This document shows positions 19,916-29,372 of a DNA stretch of 64,000 bases, one piece after another (the first letter of the stretch is position 1; every line of letters starts with the position of its first letter). The notes beneath the pieces are model-generated. The model was not told the DNA's origin, did no database searches, and saw nothing but the letters and a program-made list of their open reading frames with translations. Both the position numbers and the translations under genes were made by a program. This DNA is from Caulifigura coniformis (lineage in GTDB: Bacteria > Planctomycetota > Planctomycetia > Planctomycetales > Planctomycetaceae), in contig NZ_CP036271.1 of NCBI RefSeq assembly GCF_007745175.1, forward strand, positions 4,414,314 to 4,478,313. Reading direction: 5' to 3'.

Positions 19916-21919
19916 ATGGATGATTCAAAAACCGTGAGTCTCGCGGTGAAAACCCGCAGCGATCCCACGCCTGTCGTTGAAGCAGGCCGTGCCGCCCCGG
20001 TTCTGCCCACCCTCCCCTCTGCGCATGTCTTCCTATCTCTTGAATCCGTCGAGCGTTACGCAGAATCGTGGCGAGAACTGTGCGACCTGCACGCCGGCCC
20101 GATGGAGCAGCTGGAATGGGTCGACGCCTGCCTCCATGGCGGACCACGGCCCCAAATCGTCGCGATCAGCGAAACGTCCTACCTGAGGGCATTCGCACCC
20201 CTCGCTCGCGTATCCCGGCGGGGAATCCTTTCGCTCGAGATGATCGGTGTCGGTGACCATTTTGAGCCGATGGATTTCGTTGCGAGCGATGGGGCCGCAT
20301 TGCAGACACTCTGCGCCGCCGTCCGGTCGCAGAACGTGGCGATCCGCCTGGGTCGTCTGCCGCAGGGCTCCCCGACCATCCCCGCGCTCAGGCAGGCATT
20401 CGGTCGCCGCGCCGTCATCCGCGTCAGCGCCCAGGCCGCTGCCCCCTGGATTGCGATGGACGATTCCTGGCAGTCGCCCGAGACGCACCTCAACAGCGGA
20501 CGCCGTTCCGACCTCCGCCGAGCCCGAAAACGGGCCGATGAAGTCGGAACGGTGACGATTCAGATCGTCTGCCCCGATCTCCCCCAGCTTCCGGCCCTGC
20601 TCGATGAAGCGTTCGCGGTCGAGGAACGCAGCTGGAAAGGGGACGAGGAGACTTCGCTCGTCCGCGACGCCGATCGTGGGGCATTTTTCCGCCGCTATAC
20701 GAACGCCGCCTGTCGCCAGGGGACGCTCAGGATCTGCTTTCTCCGCATCAACGGCCAGGCCGTCGCCATGCAGATCGCCGTCCAGCAGTCCCGCCGCTTC
20801 TGGCTGCTCAAGGTGGGATATGATGCGAGCTTTTCCCGTTGTTCCCCGGGGATGCTCCTGACCCGCGAAACCATTGCCTACGCCGCCTCGCGCAAGCTCC
20901 TGACGTACGAGTTCCTGGGGACCTGCGAGGCCTGGACAAGCGTCTGGACCGACCGTCGGCGCGAATGTGTCGAACTGACCGCCTACCCGTTCACGCCACT
21001 GGGCCTCGCGGCGCTCGTCGCTGATGGGGGGGCTTCTCTGCTCGCCAGGTCGAGGAAGGCCGCCCGCCGCCTCCCCCGTACGTTGAAGTCGTGTTTCCGG
21101 GGGATGGTCAAATCTGTCGTGGCGAGGGCCGCACGCCGCTATATCGCCGGCGATTCCCTGGCAGCCGCACTCGACGTCAGGACCCGGCTCGACCAGATCG
21201 GCCAGCCGACGACTCTCGGATTCTGGGACGCCGACGGCGACTCTCCGCGGGTCGTCGCCGACCGCTATCTCGAAGCGCTGGAGTCGATGCAGGGTGCACC
21301 GGCCCACGCTTATCTTTCGATCAAGCTCCCCTCCCTCGGCAATTCCGCCGATCTCCTGAACGAAATCGCGACCAGGGCCGCCGCTGTCGGTGCGCGGCTT
21401 CACTTTGATGCTCTCACACCCGAGTCGGTTGAAACGACTCAGGCCGCCATCGACGAAGTGCGCAAGCGGCATCCCTCCCTCGCCATCGGCCATACGCTCC
21501 CCGGCCGCTGGCGACGCAGCGTCGCCGATGCCGACTGGGCCGCGGCCCGCGGACTCTCGGTCCGGGTCGTGAAGGGGCAGTTTCCCGCCGCCGGGACCGA
21601 CGACTGCCCGCCGAAGCTGGGCTTCCTTGAGGTCGTGAAACAGCTTGCGGGCAAGCCCATCCATGTCGACATTGCCACGCACGACGAACCGCTGGCCAAA
21701 GAAGCCGCCGCCATTCTCAAGTCCGCCGGGACGTCGTTCGATCGCGAACGCCTGTACGGAATGGGAAACCCGCCACTGGAGGACGGCGGCTCCCGGCCAC
21801 GGATCTACATTCCCTACGGCGCGGCCTATCTTCCGTACGCCGTCGCCCGACTCCGGAAGAATCCCGCCCTCGGCGGACGCCTGCTGCTGGACTGGATCCG
21901 CTCGCTTCTGCGGCTGTAA
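19916..21919 (+). CDS. Fusion of FemAB-like GNAT and proline-dehydrogenase-like domains
   Basis: The 667-residue protein has two parts. Residues about 30-390 form a GNAT (Acetyltransf_6) module: SGRRSDLRRARKRADEVG, AFAVEERSWKGDEETSL and KVGYDASFSRCSPGMLL. From about residue 404 the sequence follows PRODH beta/alpha barrels: ARRYIAGDSLAAALDVR, SIKLPSLG with Lys470, HFDA with Asp498, VRVVKGQF with Arg550, IATHDEPL, LYGMGNP and RIYIPYG with Tyr631, ending YAVARLRKNP. PRODH enzymes oxidise proline with FAD; in them the last motif carries Arg-Arg, whereas here it reads Ala644-Arg645, so substrate preference may differ. GAGGAG before ATG 19916 sets the start over a GTG at 19910. No P5C dehydrogenase gene is nearby. 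Confidence 0.8.
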   Translation: MDDSKTVSLAVKTRSDPTPVVEAGRAAPVLPTLPSAHVFLSLESVERYAESWRELCDLHAGPMEQLEWVDACLHGGPRPQIVAISETSYLRAFAPLARVSRRGILSLEMIGVGDHFEPMDFVASDGAALQTLCAAVRSQNVAIRLGRLPQGSPTIPALRQAFGRRAVIRVSAQAAAPWIAMDDSWQSPETHLNSGRRSDLRRARKRADEVGTVTIQIVCPDLPQLPALLDEAFAVEERSWKGDEETSLVRDADRGAFFRRYTNAACRQGTLRICFLRINGQAVAMQIAVQQSRRFWLLKVGYDASFSRCSPGMLLTRETIAYAASRKLLTYEFLGTCEAWTSVWTDRRRECVELTAYPFTPLGLAALVADGGASLLARSRKAARRLPRTLKSCFRGMVKSVVARAARRYIAGDSLAAALDVRTRLDQIGQPTTLGFWDADGDSPRVVADRYLEALESMQGAPAHAYLSIKLPSLGNSADLLNEIATRAAAVGARLHFDALTPESVETTQAAIDEVRKRHPSLAIGHTLPGRWRRSVADADWAAARGLSVRVVKGQFPAAGTDDCPPKLGFLEVVKQLAGKPIHVDIATHDEPLAKEAAAILKSAGTSFDRERLYGMGNPPLEDGGSRPRIYIPYGAAYLPYAVARLRKNPALGGRLLLDWIRSLLRL

Positions 21920-22029
21920 CTCCGCGGTTCGGCGAGACGCCGGGAACTGTCGTGCCTAGAATCGCCCGCGTCGCTCCCGGGCCAGTTTGCGCCCTCGACG
22001 CACTGCATTCTTCGCCGATGATTTCCTGC

Positions 22030-23466
22030 ATGACCAGTCACGCTGAACGTCCCCGCACGCTTCGAGAGCTTCGTGAATCCGGCTACAAGAGCCGCACTGT
22101 CAAAGATGAAATGCGGCGGAACCTGATTCATCGGCTCCGGGAGAAGCAGCCCCTGTTCCCGGGCATCGTCGGCTACGACGAGACGGTTCTTCCCCAGATC
22201 ATCAACGCCGTTCTCTCGCAGCACGACATGCTCTTCCTGGGCCTGCGCGGCCAGGGGAAAACTCGCATGCTGCGAATGCTCACCAGCTTTCTTGATGACG
22301 CCTTGCCTGTCATCGCCGGCTCCGAGATCAACGACGATCCCTTCACCCCGGTGTCGCACCACGCCCGTTCCATCGTCGCCGCCAAGGGAGACGAGACGCC
22401 GATTCACTGGATCGGACGCGATGAGCGCTACCACGAAAAGCTCGCCACGCCCGACGTCACCATCGCGGACCTCATTGGCGAGGTCGACCTCATCAAGCAT
22501 GCCGAAGGTCGCCAGCTGTCCAGCGAAGACGTCATGCACTTCGGACTGATTCCCCGCAGCCACCGCGGAATCTTCGCCATCAACGAACTCCCCGATCTCG
22601 CCCCCAAGATCCAGGTCGGACTGTTCAACGTGCTCGAGGAACGCGATGTGCAGATTCGTGGCTTCACCGTCCGCCTGCCGCTCGATGTCTGCATGGTGTT
22701 CAGCGCGAACCCGGAGGACTACACGAACCGCGGCCGGATCGTCACGCCGCTGAAAGACCGCATCGGTTCGGTCATCCGCACCCACTACCCGCTGACGCGC
22801 GATCTCGGCATGCAGATCACCCGTGAGAACGCCTGGATCGACCGCGACGGTGGAGTGAAAGTCGTGGTTCCAGCGTTTCTGGAACAGGTCATCGAAGAGA
22901 CCAGTCGCCTTGCGCGGACCAGCCCGCACGTGAACCAGGCGTCGGGCGTCAGCGTCCGCATGTCGGTCGCCAACTTCGAGAACCTCGTCTCGAATGCCGA
23001 ACGCCGTGCGATCCGCGACGGCGAATCCGTCACCGTCGCTCGTGTCAGCGACCTTGCGCTCGTCGTGCCGAGTTCCCGCGGCAAGATCGAACTCTCGATG
23101 AGCGAAGAATCGGGCGATGAAGACCGACTGATCGAACGGCTCGTCGAAGAAGCCGTCAAGAACGTCTTCGACCAGTCGACGAGCGTGAAGAACTTCACCA
23201 ACGTGGTGGAGTTCTTCGAGACTGGCAAACGCGTCACCCTCAACCAGGGCGCTCCGGCGCAGGAAGTCGTTCAGCTGGCGGACGCCGTTCGAGGCCTGCC
23301 CAAGCAGATCGAGACGCTCGCCGAACAGCTCGCCCCCGACCTCGCACGCGGCGAAACAGCTCTCGGCCTGCGCGCCGCGATCGTCGAATTCATCCTCGAC
23401 GGCCTGTACGCCAACAATCGCCTGAATCGAAAACGGACCGGCGGCAACGCGACATACGCCGCGTAG
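22030..23466 (+). CDS. MoxR-like/magnesium chelatase-like AAA+ ATPase
   Basis: The 478-residue AAA+ protein has a Walker A loop GLRGQGKTRM (71-78), the segment IADLIGEVDLIKHAEGRQL typical of the Mg-chelatase/MoxR helix-2 insert clade, and the Walker B region RGIFAINELPDLAPKIQVGL followed by NVLEERDVQIRGF. The acidic Walker B pair reads Asn-Glu rather than Asp-Glu. A sensor strand MVFSANPEDYTNRGRI and an extended C-terminal helical part complete it. MoxR-type ATPases remodel partner complexes, normally with a VWA-domain protein; none is adjacent. Starts at 22018 or 22030 are both possible. It follows the GNAT-PRODH gene by about 110 bp and converges with a beta-helix gene 12 bp away. Confidence 0.85.
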   Translation: MTSHAERPRTLRELRESGYKSRTVKDEMRRNLIHRLREKQPLFPGIVGYDETVLPQIINAVLSQHDMLFLGLRGQGKTRMLRMLTSFLDDALPVIAGSEINDDPFTPVSHHARSIVAAKGDETPIHWIGRDERYHEKLATPDVTIADLIGEVDLIKHAEGRQLSSEDVMHFGLIPRSHRGIFAINELPDLAPKIQVGLFNVLEERDVQIRGFTVRLPLDVCMVFSANPEDYTNRGRIVTPLKDRIGSVIRTHYPLTRDLGMQITRENAWIDRDGGVKVVVPAFLEQVIEETSRLARTSPHVNQASGVSVRMSVANFENLVSNAERRAIRDGESVTVARVSDLALVVPSSRGKIELSMSEESGDEDRLIERLVEEAVKNVFDQSTSVKNFTNVVEFFETGKRVTLNQGAPAQEVVQLADAVRGLPKQIETLAEQLAPDLARGETALGLRAAIVEFILDGLYANNRLNRKRTGGNATYAA

Positions 23467-23477
23467 ACGACCACGCT

Positions 23478-24650
23478 TCACTTCGCAGGCCGCACCCCCG
23501 GGTCACCCGCCCCGGTCCGCGTCCGGCCCAGGTCCCCGGCCTCGGGATCACGCAGACCGGGATCCTGGTCGTAGGTTCCCCCCTGCTCCGTCAACGGGGA
23601 CAGCCTCAGCGCCCGCTGCCCCTGTCCGGGCCGATCGGAGCAATACCACGCGTTCCCCATCAGTACGAAGGACTCCGATGCGGTCATCCCGCCGATGTTG
23701 AACGCCATCGACAGCTCATCCGATCGGAACACAATCACGTTCTTTTCGATGCGCCCGTTCCGACTCGGCACGAACCGGGGATCGTTGTTCTCCTGCAGGA
23801 TGCGAAACGCCCACCGCCTCGGCCGGTAGATGGTGTTGTGGCGGACGGTTGCTCCATCCACTCCCACGAACGCCACGGCCGCTTGCACTCCTGCGAACTC
23901 GCAATCCTCGATGGTGATGTCCTTCGCTTCATAGGCCGCATCGCTCGGCCGGAAGTACGGCAAGCCGGTGCTTCCGCCGGCGTTCACTCCGCGTCCCCCC
24001 GCGTTCTCGAACCGGCACCGCCGGATGCTGATGTTCCGGCTGCCTCCCTTCGCCTGGATGCCGTTGGCGCCATCGCTTCGCGCATCCCGGACCCGGCAAT
24101 CGGCCAGTTCCCCGTCATGGCATCCCACCATGTCGACGCCCGAGCCGCCGCTTCCCCACTGGCTGATGTCGCATTGCTCCAGGCGAAAGCGATTGAGGCC
24201 CGAAAGCTTGATGCCGTCCCGGTTGCCTTCCGGGCCCACATCCCGCACGACGACGTGGCTCAAGACGATGTCATGCGCTGACCCCACAGCGTTCCCGTCG
24301 TCGAGATTCAGCCCATTGCCTTTGGATCCCTGGATGACGAGATCCCGCAGTTCCAGGTGCCGGGCCGAGGAAAAGTGAATCCCCGAGTTGCCGCCATCGA
24401 AGACCGGCGGGTTCTTCGCGTCGGCTCCGCGAACGAGAATCGGCTGTTCCGCAGTCCCTGAGAGACCGGCTTGCGAGATCCCGCCCTCGTATCGTCCGGG
24501 CGCGATGACGATCGTCGTGCCCGCGCGGGCCCCTCGAAGCGCCTGGACGAGTTCCGTTCGCGATTGGACGGACACTTCCACTGCACCGGCCAGACGCGGG
24601 AGGAACAGGCCGCAGGCCACAAAAACGCAAAGCGATTCGGCGCGAAACAT
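23478..24650 (-). CDS. Secreted right-handed parallel beta-helix protein
   Basis: The 390-residue exported protein (signal ESLCVFVACGLFLPRLAGAVE) opens with the typical start of this fold, GTTIVIAPGRYEGGI, then repeats short strands: HLELRDLVIQGSKGNGLNL, NRDGIKLSGLNRFRLEQCD, ISIRRCRFENAGGRGVN and ITIEDCEFAGVQAAVAF. This parallel beta-helix is shared by PL6-type polysaccharide lyases and other carbohydrate-active proteins. No catalytic residues can be assigned with confidence. The C-terminal DQDPGLRDPEAGDL motif is common in planctomycete members. Probably extracellular or periplasmic, acting on polysaccharide. Confidence 0.83.
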   Translation of the reverse strand: MFRAESLCVFVACGLFLPRLAGAVEVSVQSRTELVQALRGARAGTTIVIAPGRYEGGISQAGLSGTAEQPILVRGADAKNPPVFDGGNSGIHFSSARHLELRDLVIQGSKGNGLNLDDGNAVGSAHDIVLSHVVVRDVGPEGNRDGIKLSGLNRFRLEQCDISQWGSGGSGVDMVGCHDGELADCRVRDARSDGANGIQAKGGSRNISIRRCRFENAGGRGVNAGGSTGLPYFRPSDAAYEAKDITIEDCEFAGVQAAVAFVGVDGATVRHNTIYRPRRWAFRILQENNDPRFVPSRNGRIEKNVIVFRSDELSMAFNIGGMTASESFVLMGNAWYCSDRPGQGQRALRLSPLTEQGGTYDQDPGLRDPEAGDLGRTRTGAGDPGVRPAK

Positions 24651-24728
24651 GGGCTCACCCGAGGCAGGAGTGGATGGCCGATCCTATCCCCCGCCCCATC
24701 CCCAAGCGAGAGACACACGGCCCCTCGC

Positions 24729-26012
24729 CTACAGCCCGCCCTCGGTCGCCAGGATCGCTTCACCCAGGATCTCCGGTGATTCGGCCGCCGGGGCAATGGA
24801 GGCCGTCCTCAACCGCCCCGCCAGCACCAGCGTCGACAGCGACATGACCGCGGCAATCGCGCCGACGATCGGGTAGTGCTGGATCGGCTGATCCTTCGGC
24901 TGGGTGAGAATCATCGCGGCCGCGCTCGTCCCCAGCCCGGCCGCCATATGCTGGACGGCCGCGTTGGCGCTCATGAAGCCTCCCCGCTTCCGCGGTTCGA
25001 CGCTCGAGGTAATCAGCGCCATCGCCGGCACCATGCGTCCCACGTTGCTGACCATCAACAGCCCGGTCAGCAAGACAGCCACCAGCACTGGAACCGGCGG
25101 CAGCACGGTGAGGGCGAGGAACAGCACGGCATTGACCGGCACGACGTATCGAAACACTCGCAGCTTTCCGTAGCGATCCGCCAGCCGTCCGATGATCGGC
25201 GAGCCGAACAGGCTCATGGCCCCGCCCGCGATGTACACAAACGGGAGCTGGTTCTCGCGCAGGCCCACGTTGAACACCAGGTAAGGGCTCATGTAGGGAA
25301 ACACGGCGAATGCACCGAACATGAGCGCGGTGGTCAGGATGAACGCCCTGAGGTGGTTCGGATGCGTGAACATCGACCGGAACCGGACCCACGGCGATTC
25401 TTCCGACGGATGCTTCAGGTGTTCGTCGAGTCGCGGGAGCGCGCGACCGGCCAGCAGGAAAATCGGCAGGCACAACGCCGCGAGCGCGAGGAACGGCGCC
25501 TGCCACCCGAAGTTCAGTCCGAGCATCAGCCCCAGCGGCACGCCCGCGACTGAGGCGATCGCGAACGCTGACATCAACAGCCCCGTCGCCGTTCCCCGGC
25601 GATTCTCGGGGAAGACGTCCCCAATGATCGCCATCGCGATTCCTCCCAGGATCCCGCCGAATGCGCCGGTCAGGAAGCGGGCGATCAGGAGCGTGACGTA
25701 CGAGTTGGCCAGGCCACAGGCGAACGTTCCTGCAATGAACCCTGCAAAGATCCCCATGAAGGCCGTCCGGCGCGAAAACCGGTCCAGCACCATCGTCGCA
25801 ACCAGTCCCGCCAGCCCGGCCGCGTATGTATAGGCGGCGACAATCATTCCAAACCGGGCGGGGCCGAGCCCCAGCGTCTTCTCCAGTTGCGGGCCAAGCG
25901 GCATGACGACCATGAAGTCGACGACGCTGGTGAAGTGGACGGCGGCCAGACAAAACAGGATTGTCCGCTCGCGCCGCGCCACCGCCGCCGGGGAAAGTTC
26001 GCCTTCAGACAT
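24729..26012 (-). CDS. MFS transporter (DHA1-like)
   Basis: The 427-residue integral membrane protein has about 12 hydrophobic helices in two halves joined by a basic loop around LPRLDEHLKHPSEESPW. The MFS loop 2-3 signature appears as LDRFSRRTAFMGIFAG, with a matching motif LADRYGKLRVFRY in the second half, and motif C-like VAGVPLGLMLGLNFGW in helix 5 suggests a drug/metabolite antiporter of the DHA1 group. The substrate cannot be deduced. The gene lies on the same strand upstream of the beta-helix gene, with 78 bp between them. Confidence 0.88.
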   Translation of the reverse strand: MSEGELSPAAVARRERTILFCLAAVHFTSVVDFMVVMPLGPQLEKTLGLGPARFGMIVAAYTYAAGLAGLVATMVLDRFSRRTAFMGIFAGFIAGTFACGLANSYVTLLIARFLTGAFGGILGGIAMAIIGDVFPENRRGTATGLLMSAFAIASVAGVPLGLMLGLNFGWQAPFLALAALCLPIFLLAGRALPRLDEHLKHPSEESPWVRFRSMFTHPNHLRAFILTTALMFGAFAVFPYMSPYLVFNVGLRENQLPFVYIAGGAMSLFGSPIIGRLADRYGKLRVFRYVVPVNAVLFLALTVLPPVPVLVAVLLTGLLMVSNVGRMVPAMALITSSVEPRKRGGFMSANAAVQHMAAGLGTSAAAMILTQPKDQPIQHYPIVGAIAAVMSLSTLVLAGRLRTASIAPAAESPEILGEAILATEGGL

Positions 26013-26307
26013 ACTCGAACAGCACCTTCACTCCGCCAAACGGGGGCAGCCGCTGCGGACAGAAACGAGATCGAGCGGCCGAATCCTCCCGGCCGCTCAT
26101 GTCGAAAGAATAGGCGCGCCGCCCGCGAGCGGCGACGCCAGAGAGCCGATTGACCTCCCCCAGGTTCGCCCGTATCCCGGGTTCCTGGGCGAATCCCCCC
26201 AAGATTCGGACCGCTCCGGCGAATCGCACTTGGTCAGTTTGTCGCTCCCCCTTTAATCTGGATGCCAGCCGGTCAACCGACCGCGCCGGTCTCTCAGGAT
26301 GACTCAG

Positions 26308-26925
26308 ATGCTCCGAATCTCGACGTTTGTGGCGTTGTTCGCCTGCCTCGTCTTCGTCACCAGCGCCGTCATGGCCCAGGAATCGCCGCCGGCTGCTCCT
26401 GCTGCCGCAGGAGAATCCACCGACAAGACGGCCGAAACTGTGAAGGACGAGACGGGCAAGATCGTCAGCGAAACGAAGGAAAGCGTCGACAAGATCGCCA
26501 AACAGGTCGATCAGGACCCCCGCGCCAAGGAAGCCAGCGCCGGATTGCTGACCTTCATTTATAAGGTCGCGGAGCGACTCTCGTTTCCCGCCTTCCACTG
26601 GGCCGCGTTCGCGCTCATGGTGGCCGGTGTGGTCAGCTATGCCTTTCAGCTGGTTCTGGGCAAGCTGGCCCTCCTCTTTCGTGGCAGCCTGAACCTGGCC
26701 GAGATTCTTTCCGACGCCAAGGCGTTCGTGATCAGCGTGGTGGGGCTGGTCCTCACCACCCAGGCCGCCGCCGAGAACTCCACGTTTACGCAGAGCCCAT
26801 TCGCCGTCTTGTCGTCTGCCGCCGTCGGCGCGATCGTCGGATTGATCTTCTATCGCTGGGGACAGAGGCAGGAAGTCGAAGCCGCCGTCGGCCGCTCGCG
26901 ACCAGTTGTCGTCACCAAGTCGTAG
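26308..26925 (+). CDS. Uncharacterised membrane protein with charged periplasmic segment
   Basis: I do not recognise this 205-residue protein. It has a cleavable signal (LFACLVFVTSAVMAQ), a lysine/glutamate/aspartate-rich amphipathic stretch at about residues 35-75 (KTAETVKDETGKIVSETKES) likely to be helical, and three hydrophobic helices in the C-terminal half (HWAAFALMVAGVVSYAFQLV, AFVISVVGLVLTT and VLSSAAVGAIVGLIFY). AGGA 8 nt before ATG 26308 favours this start over ATG 26299. It converges with the lactonase gene and a palindrome lies between them. Confidence 0.7.
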   Translation: MLRISTFVALFACLVFVTSAVMAQESPPAAPAAAGESTDKTAETVKDETGKIVSETKESVDKIAKQVDQDPRAKEASAGLLTFIYKVAERLSFPAFHWAAFALMVAGVVSYAFQLVLGKLALLFRGSLNLAEILSDAKAFVISVVGLVLTTQAAAENSTFTQSPFAVLSSAAVGAIVGLIFYRWGQRQEVEAAVGRSRPVVVTKS

Positions 26926-26960
26926 CCGCGACGTGGCGCCGGCAGGAGTCTGAAGGAACG

Positions 26961-26990
26961 ACGTGCCGTGGCCCGAGGGTCACGGCACGT
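26961..26990. terminator. Palindromic hairpin between convergent genes
   Basis: ACGTGCCGTG (26961-26970) pairs perfectly with CACGGCACGT (26981-26990) around a 10-nt loop. It overlaps the 3' end of the lactonase gene and lies between two convergent stops. It lacks a T-tract, so termination is inferred from position. Confidence 0.5.
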
Positions 26991-28044
26991 TCACGCTCAG
27001 CACCCACCAGGGACGCTGTCCCGCGTCATATTCCGCGAATCGCCGCAGTTCGCCCGTGGCGTCGTCAATCCGGTACGCCGAGATCCGGCCCGAATTCTCC
27101 CCCGCGACGTACAGGAACTTTCCACTCGGGTCGATGTCGAACGACCGCGGATTCGACTCGGTCGCGAACCGCCCCACAGGCGTGAGTCGGCCGTTCGAGG
27201 GATCGATCGCAAATCCCGCGATGCTGTCATGCCCGCGGTTCGCGACATACAGGTGCTTTCCGCCGGGTCGCATGCGGATCTCCGACGTCGCGTTCGGACC
27301 GGTGTATCCATCCGGCAGCGTGGCGATCAGCTCCACGAAGATCAGTTGCCCGGTCTTGGGATCGAACCGGTAGTGGGAAACACTCCCCCCCTGCTCGTTG
27401 CTCACGTAACAGCGTTCCATAAACGTGTGGAACACCAGGTGACGCGGCCCGGTTTGATCCGGGGTCAGGAAGTAGGGGGGCGTGTTCGGCGTCAGGACCC
27501 CGGTTCCGGCATTGAATCGGAACTGATAGATCCGGTTCGACGACGTATGCGGCACGAAGACGAACGCGTTCGCCCTGTGGGGAACGACCGCATGCGCGTT
27601 TGACGCCGTCGCATACCATGTCCCCAGAATCGGCAGCCGGCGGTCTCGATCGAGCTTGTGGACCGAAACCTCTCCGCTCGGGTAGTAGGCCGCCATCAAC
27701 CACTGCCCGCTCACGTCGAGCGACAGGTGCGCCGGATCGATCTTGGCTGCAGTCCGCGAAACCTCCGTCAGTTTTCCGGATTTCGGATCGATCTCGAAGT
27801 TGAGCAGTCGCCCCTCCAGTCGGTACGCGACGAAGAGCTGCTTCCGGGCCGGGTCGTTGGTCAGCGCCCCCGGCGTTCCGTCGAGTGACGTCTGGGCCGT
27901 TCTCGTCAGGGCGCCGGTCGTCGCGTCGATCGCATAAGAGTCGATGCGATTCTCGCCGCTGACGGAGACGAACAGCATCGGCGCCGCGTGGGATCCGCCG
28001 CACAGAAGCAGAAGAAACAGAACGGTGACGCCGCCGATCCTCAT
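26980..28044 (-). CDS. Lactonase-family seven-bladed beta-propeller (6-phosphogluconolactonase-like), exported
   Basis: The 354-residue product has a signal peptide (VTVLFLLLLCGGSHAAP) and repeating propeller blades of the PF10282 lactonase type: SYAIDATTGALTRTAQ, NFEIDPKSGKLTEVSR, FRFNAGTGVLTPNTPP and AGFAIDPSNGRLTPVGRF. Cytosolic members hydrolyse 6-phosphogluconolactone; export here makes that role less likely, and an extracytoplasmic lactonase or binding propeller is equally possible. The gene is upstream of nothing on its strand except purA, which lies 50 bp further upstream in the same direction and may be co-transcribed. Confidence 0.82.
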   Translation of the reverse strand: MRIGGVTVLFLLLLCGGSHAAPMLFVSVSGENRIDSYAIDATTGALTRTAQTSLDGTPGALTNDPARKQLFVAYRLEGRLLNFEIDPKSGKLTEVSRTAAKIDPAHLSLDVSGQWLMAAYYPSGEVSVHKLDRDRRLPILGTWYATASNAHAVVPHRANAFVFVPHTSSNRIYQFRFNAGTGVLTPNTPPYFLTPDQTGPRHLVFHTFMERCYVSNEQGGSVSHYRFDPKTGQLIFVELIATLPDGYTGPNATSEIRMRPGGKHLYVANRGHDSIAGFAIDPSNGRLTPVGRFATESNPRSFDIDPSGKFLYVAGENSGRISAYRIDDATGELRRFAEYDAGQRPWWVLSVNVP

Positions 28045-28094
28045 GGTTCTGCTCCCGGGGCGCCCTCGCCCTCCCGATAACCGCGCGACGGGCC

Positions 28095-29372
28095 TTACAG
28101 GAACGCCGTCTGGTCGCGATCCGGACCGACCGACACGATCTCCACGCGGCGGCCCACCAGTTCGGCGATCGTGTCGATGTAGCTGCGCGCTTCTTTCGGC
28201 AGGTCAGTGATCTTCTTCACACCGGTGATATCGGTCTTCCAGCCTTTCAGCGTCCGGTAGACCGGCTTGGCCTTGGCCAGGTTGACGAGCTGTCCCGGGA
28301 AATCGGTCGTGCGTTCGCCATCAATCTCGTACGCCTCGCAGATCTTCAGTTCGTCGAGCTTGCTCAAGACGTCCAGCAGCATCACGGCAATGCAGTCGAC
28401 GCCGCTGATCCGGGCACCGTAGGAAGTCGCGACCGCGTCGAACCAGCCGCAGCGCCGTGGCCGGCCCGTCACGGTCCCGTACTCACGGCCTTCTTCCCGG
28501 ATGTGGTTGCCCGTTTCGTCGAGCAGTTCCGTGGGGCACGGCCCGCCGCCGACGCGCGTGGTATAGGCTTTCACCACGCCGATCATGCGCTGGATCGCCC
28601 GTTCCGGCACGCCGCTTCCGGGGTGGATTCCGCACCCCGAGCTGTTGGACGACGTCACGAACGGGAACGTTCCGTGGTCGATGTCGAGCAGGCTTCCCTG
28701 GGCTGCTTCGAACAGCATCGACTTACCGCCCGCGAGGGCCTTGTGCAGGAAGGCTGTCGTGTCCGTCACGCGCGCCCGCAACTTGTCGGCATAGACGGAG
28801 TACTCGTCGAAGAGCGCCTTCGCCTCGAAATTGCAGTTGGTCGATCCGAGGGCCTTCAGGATCGTGTTCTTGTACGGCACGATTTCTTCGAGCCGCTTCT
28901 TCAGGATCTCGGGGGTCACGAAGTCCCCGACCCGGATCGCATGCGTCCGCCCCGCCTTGTCGCGGTAGCACGTTCCGATGCCGCGACCCGTCGTGCCGAT
29001 CGCATCCGTTCCGCGGCCGCTCTCAAAGCATGCCTCTTCCGCGATGTGGTAGGGGAAAATGACGTGTGCCCGGTCGCTGATCAGCAGTTGATCGATCGCG
29101 ACGCCCTTGGCTTCGACGGAGGCCATCTCCTCGAGCAGCGCTTTCGGATTCATCACCACGCCGTTGGCGATGACTGACGTGACGCCCGGGCGCAGCACGC
29201 CCGCCGGCAGCAGCGACAGCTTGTACGTCTGTCCCTTGAACATGACGGTGTGGCCAGCGTTATTGCCGCCCAGGTAGCGCACGACGATCTCGTGCTGATC
29301 CGTCAGCAGGTCGACGATCTTTCCCTTGGCTTCGTCGCCCCACTGGAGCCCGACCACCGCTGTCACCGCCAT
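28095..29372 (-). CDS. purA: Adenylosuccinate synthetase
   Basis: The 425-residue enzyme makes adenylosuccinate from IMP, GTP and aspartate, the first committed step to AMP. The GTP-binding loop [14 protein letters not shown] and the NNAGHTV motif mark the N-terminus; [26 protein letters not shown] and the C-terminal guanine-binding [15 protein letters not shown]-like part follow. ATG 29372 is preceded by GAAGGT at a good distance; the upstream in-frame ATG at 29393 adds only a non-conserved stub. It is divergent from the large dehydrogenase gene. Confidence 0.96.
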   Translation of the reverse strand: MAVTAVVGLQWGDEAKGKIVDLLTDQHEIVVRYLGGNNAGHTVMFKGQTYKLSLLPAGVLRPGVTSVIANGVVMNPKALLEEMASVEAKGVAIDQLLISDRAHVIFPYHIAEEACFESGRGTDAIGTTGRGIGTCYRDKAGRTHAIRVGDFVTPEILKKRLEEIVPYKNTILKALGSTNCNFEAKALFDEYSVYADKLRARVTDTTAFLHKALAGGKSMLFEAAQGSLLDIDHGTFPFVTSSNSSGCGIHPGSGVPERAIQRMIGVVKAYTTRVGGGPCPTELLDETGNHIREEGREYGTVTGRPRRCGWFDAVATSYGARISGVDCIAVMLLDVLSKLDELKICEAYEIDGERTTDFPGQLVNLAKAKPVYRTLKGWKTDITGVKKITDLPKEARSYIDTIAELVGRRVEIVSVGPDRDQTAFL

